40,203 bases of DNA, taken from positions 1 to 40,203 of the forward strand of contig CBFIHE010000020.1 of assembly GCA_965662345.1 (NCBI GenBank). Direction: 5' to 3'. This DNA is from UBA6049 sp965662345 (GTDB taxonomy: Bacteria; Bacteroidota; Bacteroidia; Flavobacteriales_G; Salibacteraceae). Under the pieces are notes generated by a model. It saw only the letters and a program-made list of their open reading frames with translations, made no database searches and was not told where the DNA came from. The number at the start of each line of letters is the position of its first letter. Positions within the stretch are counted from its first letter, which is position 1. This document shows positions 1-9,000 of this stretch, one piece after another. Made by a program: the position numbers and the translations under genes.

Positions 1-65
1 TGAATAAGGAAGGGAACAAGAGATTTACCACTGCCTTGGCAATGAAAATCAAGAAGCTCAAGTAA
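1..65 (+). CDS. C-terminal end of an unidentified upstream gene (partial)
   Basis: The frame ending in TAA at 63-65 is open back to the window edge and encodes about 20 residues with a lysine-rich tail (ending KIKKLK). The stop shares its last A with the ATG of the next gene (TAATG), the tight junction used throughout this locus, which is the main reason to regard it as a real gene end. Nothing in the visible stretch identifies the product. A polysaccharide-locus gene is likely from context only. Confidence 0.45.
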   Translation, partial: NKEGNKRFTTALAMKIKKLK

Positions 66-1471
66 TGGTTTTTAGCTCGCTCATATTCCTCTTTGCGTTT
101 CTTCCTTTAATAATACTAGGCAACCTACTTTGGAAAGAGAATAACACTGCGAAAAACACCTTTCTACTTTTTGCATCACTGCTATTCTATGCCTGGGGAG
201 AAGGTGAACGGGTTATAGTAATGATATTAAGTATTGGGTTCAACTTCTTAATTGGTCTACGCTTAGAACCAAAAATGCCCAATAGAAAAATTTGGTTAAT
301 CGCTGGAGTTATTCTGAATCTAGGCGTACTTAGCTATTTTAAGTATGCCTATTTCTTTGCTGAAAATCTCAATTTTCTGTTGGTGATAATTGGAGTTCCT
401 GAGGTTTCACTAGAACCAGAAAAGCTCCCTATAGGAATATCCTTTTACACATTTCAAGCACTCTCGTATCTGGTAGATGTATACAGGGGTACAAATAGAG
501 CACAAAAAAGCGCGCTCAACTTAGGCTTATATATCACACTATTTCCTCAGCTGATTGCAGGGCCCATCGTTCGGTACAATGACATGGCTGAACAGCTCAC
601 CCTTAGAGTAGAATCTAAAGGTTTATTCGCAGATGGCTTAAGACGTTTCATCATCGGCTTTGCCAAAAAAGTTTTACTAGCGAATAGCATGGGGAGTTTA
701 GTAGACCAAGTTTTCGCACTACCTCCAGATGAACTTTCTACTCCACTTCTATGGGCAGCAATGGTTGCCTACTCACTGCAGCTCTACTTTGATTTTTCTG
801 GTTATTCAGACATGGCTATTGGTTTGGGTAAAATGTTTGGTTTCAACCTTCCAGAGAATTTCAACTTTCCTTACATCGCAAGAAGTATTCAAGATTTTTG
901 GCGCAGGTGGCATATGACCTTGAGTGTTTGGTTCAGAGACTACCTCTACATCCCACTTGGTGGAAACAGAGTTGCTCCATACCGTGTATATGTAAATCTG
1001 TTTATTGTTTTTTTACTTACTGGACTATGGCACGGTGCAGGTTGGAACTTCATTCTTTGGGGTCTGCTGCATGGTTTTTTCTTGATTGTAGAAAGATTAG
1101 GGCTGGGGAAATGGCTAGAAAAATCGCCAAGGATAGTAAGCCACTTGTATACCTTGCTAGTAGTAGGCTTTGCATGGGTGTTTTTTAGAGCTGAGTCATT
1201 CGAATATGCCGCTTCCTATATCCAGGGAATGGTTTTGGTTAATAGCGATTTCACCTATTCGCTATCTGCATTCATGAATCCCTATTATGTGGTATGGATG
1301 GTGATTGGTCTGATATTCACTACTCCTTTTCTTAAAAATCTTTTTGAAAGGCTCAAGGCAAGAAAAAATGGTGTTTACCTCTATGACTTTATTCTCTTGC
1401 TCTTATTCTTTGTTGGAATAACAGAATTGATGACCGCAACATATAACCCCTTCATTTACTTTAGATTCTAA
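65..1471 (+). CDS. MBOAT family O-acyltransferase (AlgI-like), copy 1
   Basis: A 468-residue polytopic inner-membrane protein of the AlgI type, expected to pass acetyl groups across the membrane for glycan O-acetylation. Visible family marks are LPIGISFYTFQ (121-131), GPIVR (166-170), DFSGYSDMAIGLG (243-255), WRRWH (279-283), the IPLGGNR loop (296-302) and LWHGAGWNF (321-329), where H323 corresponds to the invariant MBOAT histidine. Length is normal for AlgI-type proteins. It ends in PFIYFRF, like the second MBOAT at 8990. The ATG overlaps the previous stop, and the AlgJ/AlgX-like partner starts 1 base after its own stop, so the two are co-transcribed. Acetyl is the usual donor group in this family; the acceptor glycan here is unknown. 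Confidence 0.93.
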   Translation: MVFSSLIFLFAFLPLIILGNLLWKENNTAKNTFLLFASLLFYAWGEGERVIVMILSIGFNFLIGLRLEPKMPNRKIWLIAGVILNLGVLSYFKYAYFFAENLNFLLVIIGVPEVSLEPEKLPIGISFYTFQALSYLVDVYRGTNRAQKSALNLGLYITLFPQLIAGPIVRYNDMAEQLTLRVESKGLFADGLRRFIIGFAKKVLLANSMGSLVDQVFALPPDELSTPLLWAAMVAYSLQLYFDFSGYSDMAIGLGKMFGFNLPENFNFPYIARSIQDFWRRWHMTLSVWFRDYLYIPLGGNRVAPYRVYVNLFIVFLLTGLWHGAGWNFILWGLLHGFFLIVERLGLGKWLEKSPRIVSHLYTLLVVGFAWVFFRAESFEYAASYIQGMVLVNSDFTYSLSAFMNPYYVVWMVIGLIFTTPFLKNLFERLKARKNGVYLYDFILLLLFFVGITELMTATYNPFIYFRF

Positions 1472-1472
1472 G

Positions 1473-3206
1473 ATGAATAGGGCAAAGAACATAGCATCTT
1501 GGATATTTATCTTGTTGGTTGGTGCTTGGTTTCTATACCTTATAACGGGGTATGCAGAATCTAAGTGGTTGAAGATTGACATAGAAATGAGTCTACATGT
1601 AGAAGGTGGGGCTCCAAGTGCAAGTATCATTGTACATGGTGCAATGGATTCAATTTTTCTAGATGAACAAGGAATCGCACATTATACATATACAACTGGT
1701 ATAAAGAGCCTAAAAGAGAAACGAAAAATTCGGATTTTTTCTACCCGTGCAACAGAGAGGTTCACCATTACTAAACTTAAGATTTCCTCTCCAATAATGG
1801 AAGCAAACTATTCAGGGTTAGGGCTCAAGGACTTGTTTAAGTTTAACCCAGCTAATGTTCAAGAACGCTCATTATTACCCCAAGTTTCTCCAGACGGTAT
1901 TTCCTGGAATCTGGAACAGAACCCATACGATATCATATCAAGAAAAGAACTGTTTGCTCCATTATTCACTCGATTAATTCTAGCACGTATCCTGCTAATA
2001 TCTCTTTTACTTTCGGGAATATTCTCATTGATAAAGACATTTATTCCCACTCTTCAATCTGCAGTATTCAAAAGCTCTTGGATTGTTCTTGGGTATGTTT
2101 TAATCTCTGTTTTCTTCCTATTTTCTGAACGTACCAACGCAACCCATGAGAAAAGAAAGTTGGCAGAATTTCCTACTTGGGCAGAAACTGCTTTTTGGTC
2201 TTACCCTAAAAAGATTAATGCTTGGTATAAAGATCGATTCCCCTACAGAACCACCTTACCAGTAACTCTTAACTATCTTAAGCTTAAATATTTAAGACAA
2301 TCTCCTATACCAAACTCTGTAGCTGTAGGAAAAAAGGATTGGTTTTTCTCTAGTGATTGGGATGTCTTAGAAGCATACAATGGGGTAGACTTATATACTC
2401 CTGATGAGTTGAGGCAGATTAAACAAAATATTGAAGACCGGAGAGATTTTGTGCAGGGCAATGGAGGTGAATACTTCTTGATGATTTGCCCTTTAAAACA
2501 CATGATTTACCCTGAGAATCTCCCAGAAAAACTGTTACCTGTTAGATCTGAAAACAGGTATATGCAGATCATAGAGTATCTAAAAACACATTCTTCTGTG
2601 CGGATATTAGAGCTTTACCCTGTGTTAATGAATGCCAAAGAGAAAAAGGAGCTCTACTACGCCACAGACACCCACTGGAACCAATACGGAGCTTATCTAG
2701 CCTATAGGAGTATGATGGAGCAGTTGAACTACCACTTATCTGATTCTAGCAACAGACTTACACCTTTAAATTTTGAATTTGAGTGGAGTGTTCAAACTCA
2801 TGGTGACCTTACCGAGCAAATGAACCTTGCCAGTTATTTTACCAGAAACTCTGCAACCGTGCAACGCAGTTCCTGGTATGCAAAGGCCGTTGTGAAAAAG
2901 AGTTACAAAGAATTGGAATTTCATGGTCCACCGCACTTCTGGTATACCAATAAAGAAGCTCCTAACAAATTAAAAATCCAATTCTACAGAGATTCTTATG
3001 CCGTTTACTTAATCCCATATTTATCTGAAACCTTTGAAGAAAGCTCATTCTTCTGGACCAGAACTTTCCATGCAGAACCTATAATAAATGAGAAGCCTGA
3101 TATTTTCATTGATGAAAGCCTAGCGCGCTTTATGTATTTCTACCTAGAGGATAACCCACCAGCGGTGAAAAAGGGAGCAGCAGCATTTAGAGCTTTGTAC
3201 CCGTAA
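1473..3206 (+). CDS. AlgJ/AlgX-like SGNH-fold O-acetyltransferase, copy 1, with extra N-terminal membrane region
   Basis: A 577-residue protein and likely periplasmic partner of the preceding MBOAT, moving acetyl to a glycan. Residues about 220-520 look like the AlgX/AlgJ catalytic domain: KLAEFP entry segment (219-224), D389-x-H391-W-N (TDTHWNQYGAY) and RDSY with S498. The third catalytic block is RDS rather than the usual GDS. The first 215 residues are unusual: three hydrophobic segments near 8-28, 160-180 and 195-213 enclose a soluble stretch of about 130 residues, so this form is larger than classical AlgJ. Its 3' end overlaps the convergent methyltransferase gene by 20 bases. Catalytic activity is inferred from the family. 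Confidence 0.82.
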   Translation: MNRAKNIASWIFILLVGAWFLYLITGYAESKWLKIDIEMSLHVEGGAPSASIIVHGAMDSIFLDEQGIAHYTYTTGIKSLKEKRKIRIFSTRATERFTITKLKISSPIMEANYSGLGLKDLFKFNPANVQERSLLPQVSPDGISWNLEQNPYDIISRKELFAPLFTRLILARILLISLLLSGIFSLIKTFIPTLQSAVFKSSWIVLGYVLISVFFLFSERTNATHEKRKLAEFPTWAETAFWSYPKKINAWYKDRFPYRTTLPVTLNYLKLKYLRQSPIPNSVAVGKKDWFFSSDWDVLEAYNGVDLYTPDELRQIKQNIEDRRDFVQGNGGEYFLMICPLKHMIYPENLPEKLLPVRSENRYMQIIEYLKTHSSVRILELYPVLMNAKEKKELYYATDTHWNQYGAYLAYRSMMEQLNYHLSDSSNRLTPLNFEFEWSVQTHGDLTEQMNLASYFTRNSATVQRSSWYAKAVVKKSYKELEFHGPPHFWYTNKEAPNKLKIQFYRDSYAVYLIPYLSETFEESSFFWTRTFHAEPIINEKPDIFIDESLARFMYFYLEDNPPAVKKGAAAFRALYP

Positions 3207-4299
3207 GGTAGTTTACACAGCTCAGTTCCTCCATCGCATATTCAGAAAGGCTTTTTACATAGTTGGCCTTTGTATCTGCCTCTAATATCTCAGAAATCTT
3301 CAAGTTTGTGAACTCCTCTTTTTCTTGAGGACCTAAACCGTTAGCGTAGCTATTTAACATCCATGTAAGCGCATGAATAGGGTGGCCTGCCTCTAAGACT
3401 CCACACTCCACATTTGAGAAACCACTTGCAAACAACCCCTTTAGCCCTGAGGTTGTCATGTTGTAATAGTGATTTGGGTAACCATGAAAAGGCTGCAAAA
3501 AAGGTACCGCCACGTATAAATCTCCTCCTGGCTTTAGTACCCTGTGTAATTCTTCTGCAGCAGCAAACGGATTGGGAACATGCTCCAATACGTTCAACGA
3601 AATTACCGCATCAAATGAATTGTCTTTAAAGGGTAAGGCATCTGCAAAAGCCAATACATCTGTGGTTGGATAATCTACTATCTCCGCGTTAACTACATTG
3701 GGATAGTATACACTTCTGAGTCCTGCACCTGCATCAAGCACTAGCCCGTTGGAGTGCTTATTAATAAGTTGGAGTGCTCGGTCGTCATAATTGTGATCAG
3801 AGACATTCCCTGTTTCTTCAATCTCTTGAAAATCTTTGAGGCTCATGCCAAGGTATGTATCACCCTGCTTTGAAACACCATCTTTTAACAAGGGCTGTAT
3901 GCGGTCTGATTTTGCGCGGTAATTCTTAAAATAATCGCTAAAAACAGCCTCTTCTAATGCAACTTCTCTTACCAGTACATCTTTGTTGTTGTGGATAATC
4001 TTAAGTGTTTGATTACTCGCTGCACCTTCTTCTGGTGGCAGAATAAACTGAAAACTCAATGTATTTCTTCTGGCAAAAGCCGATGCTACATCGGGTCGGG
4101 TGAGCAAATTAGGGCGAATGGTCTTATTACCCAAAACAATGCTGAGCTGCTCAATAGACAATGCATCATCATCAACTAAGAAACCCGAAACTTTAACAAA
4201 AGGAGTTGAAACAGATTCGTCCACAGGAGAGTCAAGGTGAACAATCATATCACCATGTTGGGATGCGCCAACCAAAGACTTCAAAAACTTCTTAATCAT
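3187..4299 (-). CDS. SAM-dependent methyltransferase with N-terminal beta-sandwich-like domain
   Basis: 370 residues. The C-terminal half is a class I (Methyltransf_11-type) methyltransferase: motif I VLDAGAG (187-193), LPFKDNSFDAVISLNVLEHV (222-241), and LKPGGDLYVAVPF (255-267). Residues about 18-115 form a predicted all-beta segment with an RPDVASAF signature (68-75), a style of domain seen on several surface-glycan enzymes and thought to bind carbohydrate. As the last gene of the Wzm/Wzt operon, overlapping the glycosyltransferase by 8 bases, it plausibly methylates the exported glycan, perhaps at its end. Substrate is unknown. The 3' end runs 20 bases into the convergent acetyltransferase gene, with no terminator visible between them. 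Confidence 0.85.
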   Translation of the reverse strand: MIKKFLKSLVGASQHGDMIVHLDSPVDESVSTPFVKVSGFLVDDDALSIEQLSIVLGNKTIRPNLLTRPDVASAFARRNTLSFQFILPPEEGAASNQTLKIIHNNKDVLVREVALEEAVFSDYFKNYRAKSDRIQPLLKDGVSKQGDTYLGMSLKDFQEIEETGNVSDHNYDDRALQLINKHSNGLVLDAGAGLRSVYYPNVVNAEIVDYPTTDVLAFADALPFKDNSFDAVISLNVLEHVPNPFAAAEELHRVLKPGGDLYVAVPFLQPFHGYPNHYYNMTTSGLKGLFASGFSNVECGVLEAGHPIHALTWMLNSYANGLGPQEKEEFTNLKISEILEADTKANYVKSLSEYAMEELSCVNYLTGTKL

Positions 4300-6190
4300 G
4301 CTTAAAAGTTTTGGGTAAAAAGTGGGTGTGGCGCCTGCTCAGATTCGGATTGTAGTACGGATCGTTATCCATATACGTCTGCCAATGTTTTGTAAATCTG
4401 GCTACATCACTTAAGTGAACTTTATATGAAGCACTATCTTTATGTGGATGACCACGAGACAAGGATTCGTGATGTATCAAAATCACTTTTGAAAGGTACA
4501 GGTTTCTGTAGCCCACTTCTAAAAGCCGAAGGCAGAAATCAATATCGTTATACTCTACCACCTGAAGCTCATCAAAACCATTAACAGCTTGGTATTTATC
4601 TCTATGAACCATTAAGCAGGCGCCAGTTACCGCTGCATAATTTGTATTTGCTGCCAGTTGAAAGTAAGGTCCACCCCACTCTTCTTTAGCCGCTACAAAT
4701 GTGTGACCTGCGCAACCGTGTAAGCCTATGATTACGCCAGCATGCTGCACAAGTCTATTTGGATACAGAAGTTTGCCACCAACTGCTCCAATCTCGGGTC
4801 GAGATGCCTGCTCAACCATTCGCTGCATCCAGTCTGGATGTGTAATTTCTACATCGTTATTCAAGTGGCAAATCAATTCGCCATCAACCTCTTTAAACCC
4901 AGCATTCATCAGTTTAGAGTAGTTAAACGGATAATTCTGTTCAATCCATTTAAACCGAATTGGGTACTTCTGAGCAAATGTATTTAGCACCTCAAAAAAT
5001 ACAGGGTCTGAGCTGTTATTGGAAAGAACCAAAACATCAAAATTTGGATAGCTCGTATTCTCGAAGAGCGTGGTTAGACACAGTTCTGTAATTTCTGCCT
5101 GATTGTGTGCAGGAATAATAACACTCACTTTGGGCGAGCCTTTCACTTTATATCTAGGATGAAATACACCTTTCCATTGTTCATCTGCCTCAACATCAAC
5201 GTCTTCTCCTCTTCGTTGAAACGCAGCTTCCAACGCCTTCTTTTGGGCATCAAATGCATAATTCTTTACGTCTGTAGCTTCTAAAGCTGCAGTACTATTG
5301 GCATGCATACGCCAGAAGTATAGAACCTGAGGAATGTGCTTTATAAGATTTGCTTGCTCTGTTAACCTCAGCACCAGGTCAAAGTCTTGAGCTCCTTCTA
5401 AGCCAGGGGTAAAGGCTCCTACCTGTTTCACTAAAGTTCTACGTACACAAATAGGATGCAATATGTAGTTTCTACTTTCTAAAGTGTCTGGTGCCCAATC
5501 GGGTTTAAAGAATGCAAAGTCATATTTCCCCTCATCATTAAACTTTCCTTCATCTGCATATAGAAAGTCTGGCACATCAGCACCCTGCATCTGAGCAACA
5601 AAAGAATAAAGACACTCTGGAGCGAGTTTATCATCGTGGTCTAAAAACACTACATACTCCCCACTAGCACTATCTAGTGCATCATTAGAAGTATGAGATA
5701 TATGACCATTCTGCTTTCTGTAAATTATGTTAACCTCATCTCTGTTCTCAATGCTCTTGAGATAGCTGAGTGTTTCTGTATTAGAGGAAGCATCATCTGC
5801 AATGCATAGCTCCCAATTCGGATACACTTGATTAAAGACAGATTCAATGGCTTCTTTCAAATACTGGGGTGGTGTATTGTAGGTAGGGAGAACAATGGAC
5901 ACTAAAGGTTTATACTTAAAACTCGCTTGTTTAACTGAAAGCGCATTGAGCTCCTTTTTTCCAAGCCTGTTCTTCTTTAACCAAAGTTCAAAATCTGTTT
6001 TTTCTCTTTGACCCGTTACTAAGCGAAAGAAATAGAGAGAAAGCTTTCTAATAATTCCGTAAAACCAAAGAATTCCTTTTGGTGAGAACACAAATTTCAC
6101 CGCTCTGTACGGTGTAATTTCTTGGTTCTCCATTCGCAACAAAAAGCCTTGCACGTTCTCACGCAAGTCTTTGACTACGGTGCCTATCAT
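4292..6190 (-). CDS. Glycosyltransferase with two GT2 (GT-A fold) domains
   Basis: 632 residues with two family 2 glycosyltransferase domains in tandem. Domain 1 (about 96-300) starts VSIVLPTYN and carries ADDAS (131-135) and DHDD (184-187). Domain 2 (about 354-600) starts VSVIIPAHN and carries LNNDVE (443-448) and the GACLMVHRDKY acceptor-loop region. A hydrophobic patch near 35-60 may associate with the inner membrane. Tandem GT2 enzymes of this layout commonly polymerise or extend O-antigen and rhamnan-type glycans before ABC export. The gene overlaps the ABC ATPase by 4 bases (ATGA) and the methyltransferase by 8, so all are translationally coupled. Sugar specificity cannot be read. Confidence 0.92.
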   Translation of the reverse strand: MIGTVVKDLRENVQGFLLRMENQEITPYRAVKFVFSPKGILWFYGIIRKLSLYFFRLVTGQREKTDFELWLKKNRLGKKELNALSVKQASFKYKPLVSIVLPTYNTPPQYLKEAIESVFNQVYPNWELCIADDASSNTETLSYLKSIENRDEVNIIYRKQNGHISHTSNDALDSASGEYVVFLDHDDKLAPECLYSFVAQMQGADVPDFLYADEGKFNDEGKYDFAFFKPDWAPDTLESRNYILHPICVRRTLVKQVGAFTPGLEGAQDFDLVLRLTEQANLIKHIPQVLYFWRMHANSTAALEATDVKNYAFDAQKKALEAAFQRRGEDVDVEADEQWKGVFHPRYKVKGSPKVSVIIPAHNQAEITELCLTTLFENTSYPNFDVLVLSNNSSDPVFFEVLNTFAQKYPIRFKWIEQNYPFNYSKLMNAGFKEVDGELICHLNNDVEITHPDWMQRMVEQASRPEIGAVGGKLLYPNRLVQHAGVIIGLHGCAGHTFVAAKEEWGGPYFQLAANTNYAAVTGACLMVHRDKYQAVNGFDELQVVEYNDIDFCLRLLEVGYRNLYLSKVILIHHESLSRGHPHKDSASYKVHLSDVARFTKHWQTYMDNDPYYNPNLSRRHTHFLPKTFKHD

Positions 6191-6957
6191 TTCAGTTTGT
6201 TTTTCCTGCGAGAAGTTCGCTCTTGGTATAATTCAATCACTTTTTCAATTTCATCAACCAAGGTGATTTTCCCTTTTTCCAAGTAACAACCTCTTGTACA
6301 TATTCTTCTGAGTTCATTGAGGTTATGACTCACATAGATGATTGTAGCTCCTTCATTCTGAATCTCGGTAATTCTATTGGCACACTTTTCTCTAAAACCA
6401 ATATCGCCAACAGCTAATGCTTCATCAACAATTAAAATCTCTGGAGTGCGTGCCACGGTAATGGAAAAAGCCAACCTTGCCATCATACCAGAAGAGTAGC
6501 GCTTCACCTGCATTTTTAAATCTGCATCGCTAAGTTCTGAGAATTCGCGTATGGCTTCTTCAGAAGAAATAATTTCCTTCTTGGTTTTACCCATCATGGT
6601 ACCCAAAAGCCTAATATTCTCATACCCGCTTAACTCTGGCTCAAAGCCAACACCAAGAGCCATCATGGGTGCTACATTCCCATTAACCTCTAAGATGCCT
6701 TTATCTGGACGCATAATGCCAGCAACTGTTCTTAAAAAAGTACTCTTTCCTGAACCGTTTCTGCCCAACACCCCAAAACACTCTCCCTTGTAGATTGTCA
6801 AGTCTAAACCTGTGAGCACTTCTTTCTTCTCAAATGGTTTGGTTAAACCAAAAGAGAAAATGAAATCTTTCATATTATTTACCCCATGCTTCTGGATGAG
6901 AAAGCTAACATGAAGATTCTCAGCGCGAATTGCTATTTCTCTTTTATCGCTATTCAT
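6187..6957 (-). CDS. ABC transporter ATP-binding protein, polysaccharide exporter (Wzt/TagH-like)
   Basis: 256-residue cytoplasmic ATPase that would power export of a lipid-linked glycan through the permease encoded just upstream. Walker A GRNGSGKST is at 65-73, signature YSSGM at 154-158, Walker B ILIVDEA at 174-180 and the switch histidine at H211 (YVSHNLNE). These match the Wzt/TagH group, including the ALGVGFEPELSGYENI segment (100-115). The protein stops soon after the nucleotide-binding domain, so it lacks the C-terminal carbohydrate-binding domain of long Wzt proteins. Its ATG directly abuts the permease stop (6957 shared). Confidence 0.93.
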   Translation of the reverse strand: MNSDKREIAIRAENLHVSFLIQKHGVNNMKDFIFSFGLTKPFEKKEVLTGLDLTIYKGECFGVLGRNGSGKSTFLRTVAGIMRPDKGILEVNGNVAPMMALGVGFEPELSGYENIRLLGTMMGKTKKEIISSEEAIREFSELSDADLKMQVKRYSSGMMARLAFSITVARTPEILIVDEALAVGDIGFREKCANRITEIQNEGATIIYVSHNLNELRRICTRGCYLEKGKITLVDEIEKVIELYQERTSRRKNKLK

Positions 6958-7724
6958 TAGAAGTTGGAGATAAAACCTGGCTCAAGCTTTTTAAAAGTGA
7001 AGTAACCAAGAATGAACATTACGAGTGACATCCCTCCAATCATTGCCCATGATTGTATAGAAGGGAAAGTATTGTAGTACAGAACTTCTCTAAATGCGCC
7101 TATAAAATGGTAAAGCGGGTTTAGCTTTAGAACCCATAAATAAGCCTCAGGCACTCGTCCACCAGAATAAGCAACAGGAGTTGCGTAAAACAGTGCGGGA
7201 GTTAAAGCCTGCCATAGCATGCCTACATCTCTAAAGTAAACGTTAAAAGCACAAATAAAGAGACCTAAACCAAAAGTGAAAAGCACAAATAACAGAAGAA
7301 CTAAAGGAAAGACCAATAGCGCTGAAGAGGGAGTATAACCAAAAATAACCATTAGCACGGTGAATGGAATAAAAGTGAGAAAGAGGTTAAACACCTGTGC
7401 CAGCGTATAACCAGCAGGATACGCGATAAATGGAATATTAATTGACTTTAATACACCTGAACCTTCAACGATTGAAGATATAAGTTGGGAACCCGTAGCG
7501 GAGAAAAAATTCCAGAAAATAAGACCTGTTAGTGCGTACAAGGGGTAATTCTCAATATCTGGAAAAACCCTACTAAAGACGAATGTAAATATTGCCAGAT
7601 ACAACAATGGCGTAATCAAACTCCACATAAAGCCAAGTACAGAGTTTTTGTACCTCACTTTAAGGCTTTTCAAGGCGAGCACATACACCAAGTTAAAAAA
7701 CTGCTTTCCGTATTTATCGTTCAT
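6957..7724 (-). CDS. ABC transporter permease, polysaccharide export (Wzm/TagG-like)
   Basis: 255 residues with about six membrane segments, the usual size and topology of Wzm/TagG (ABC-2 type) permeases. The conserved N-terminal segment LKVRYKNSVLGFMWSLITPL (residues about 21-40) is typical of this family. With the following ATPase it should move a lipid-linked polysaccharide across the inner membrane. It is the first gene of the minus-strand operon permease-ATPase-GT2-methyltransferase and is divergent from the operon starting at 7873. No convincing promoter was found in the 148-base gap upstream. Confidence 0.93.
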   Translation of the reverse strand: MNDKYGKQFFNLVYVLALKSLKVRYKNSVLGFMWSLITPLLYLAIFTFVFSRVFPDIENYPLYALTGLIFWNFFSATGSQLISSIVEGSGVLKSINIPFIAYPAGYTLAQVFNLFLTFIPFTVLMVIFGYTPSSALLVFPLVLLLFVLFTFGLGLFICAFNVYFRDVGMLWQALTPALFYATPVAYSGGRVPEAYLWVLKLNPLYHFIGAFREVLYYNTFPSIQSWAMIGGMSLVMFILGYFTFKKLEPGFISNF

Positions 7725-7872
7725 GAAACAAATTCATAGCGAAAGTAGAAAAAGGAACTTCTTATATAAGACCCAAGATAGACGGGTTATTCACTATTTC
7801 GCTGCTTAAAATTGTTTGTAACAGAATAGGCTACACCAATTCCTATTATATCTAAATGCCAATTTTTGTGGG

Positions 7873-9000
7873 GTGAAAAATCCGAGGAAAGTTTTATTCT
7901 ATTTTTTCATGGTTGTGCTGTTCCTGCCAATGGCACAGCACTTCTTAAAGGTTTTTCATACGCAAAGGCTAGATGGGGCCTACATGAAGCCGCCAAGACC
8001 TACAGAAAATATATTTCTCTATGTACATGGCGAAGAAAGAGCCAAGCTTGCCGAGTGGGTTAAGTTCAAGTTTGGGTTTATGCCAGACTTTATTAGACTT
8101 AGAAACCAATTAAACTATTGGTTCTTTGGAGAGGTTAACGCACTTCTTTCATTAGGCAAAGAAGAAGTTATTTTTGACCCTAACTACCTCTTCGCTTCAA
8201 CGGGTAAAGACCAAATGCCGATTGATAGCATTCATAAGATAGCCTTAGACTTAAGACTGATTTTTGATTCTGCTCAAGCATCAAATAAAAAAATGGCCAT
8301 ACTACTTGCGCCAAATAAGGCAGACTATTACTTGGAAAATTGGCCAAAAGGTAAGTACGGTAAACAAAAAACTACCAACCACCAATTCCTGGTAGAAAAG
8401 CTAGACAGCCTTCAAGTACCTTACATAGATTTCAATGCGTTTATTCTAGACAGAAGAGATACTGCGTTGTTCCCTCTATTTCCAAAGCATGCCGCCCACT
8501 GGAGTTATTACGGAGCTTACCTGGCTATGGATAGTCTCATGGATTGGATGAATACTCGCACAGGTCATGAACTAACATTAAACCTTCAATCTGTGGAAGC
8601 TAGGCTAGAACCAAAATATCCCGATGATGACTACGCAGGAGCTATGAACTTAATTGTTCCATTTTTAGAGGGTCCGTTAGGCTACCCAAAATTCTCATTT
8701 CACGCAAAAGCAAAACCAAAAGTGCTGTTCATTGGAGATAGCTTTTTTTGGAACTGGTCTTACCTAAATATCAACCAACAAGCCTTTGATTCATCATCGC
8801 TCTACTTTTACTACAATACCACGGTGTACAACATGGATAGAGAGAAACTAAAACCTCTAGACAAAACCATAGCCAAGCGAGCATTCCAAGAAGCAGAGTA
8901 CGTTTTCTTTATTACGGGAGATCCCAATATTAAAAACATGTTGCCAGCCGTTTCAAGATACTGGGCAAACCATGTAAAACAAGAAACTGATGGTATTTAG
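7873..9000 (+). CDS. AlgJ/AlgX-like SGNH-fold O-acetyltransferase-like protein, copy 2
   Basis: 375 residues: an N-terminal signal anchor (about 7-26), then a periplasmic AlgX/AlgJ-type domain. The serine block is FIGDSFFW (S290) and the histidine block is AAHWSYYGAY (H209). The aspartate normally two residues before the histidine is replaced by Ala207, so the classical Ser-His-Asp triad looks incomplete. The start is GTG; the next in-frame ATG (residue 13) would cut into the anchor. Its stop overlaps the second MBOAT gene by 11 bases, indicating a working pair. It is shorter than copy 1 and lacks that protein's extra membrane region. Confidence 0.82.
   Translation: MKNPRKVLFYFFMVVLFLPMAQHFLKVFHTQRLDGAYMKPPRPTENIFLYVHGEERAKLAEWVKFKFGFMPDFIRLRNQLNYWFFGEVNALLSLGKEEVIFDPNYLFASTGKDQMPIDSIHKIALDLRLIFDSAQASNKKMAILLAPNKADYYLENWPKGKYGKQKTTNHQFLVEKLDSLQVPYIDFNAFILDRRDTALFPLFPKHAAHWSYYGAYLAMDSLMDWMNTRTGHELTLNLQSVEARLEPKYPDDDYAGAMNLIVPFLEGPLGYPKFSFHAKAKPKVLFIGDSFFWNWSYLNINQQAFDSSSLYFYYNTTVYNMDREKLKPLDKTIAKRAFQEAEYVFFITGDPNIKNMLPAVSRYWANHVKQETDGI

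Noticed and set aside
7725..7872. Divergent promoter region between the permease and AlgJ-like copy 2
   Set aside because: AATTTTTG (7861) and CAAATTCA (7729, minus) resemble -7 elements but lie too close to the starts and lack -33 partners; no promoter is called.
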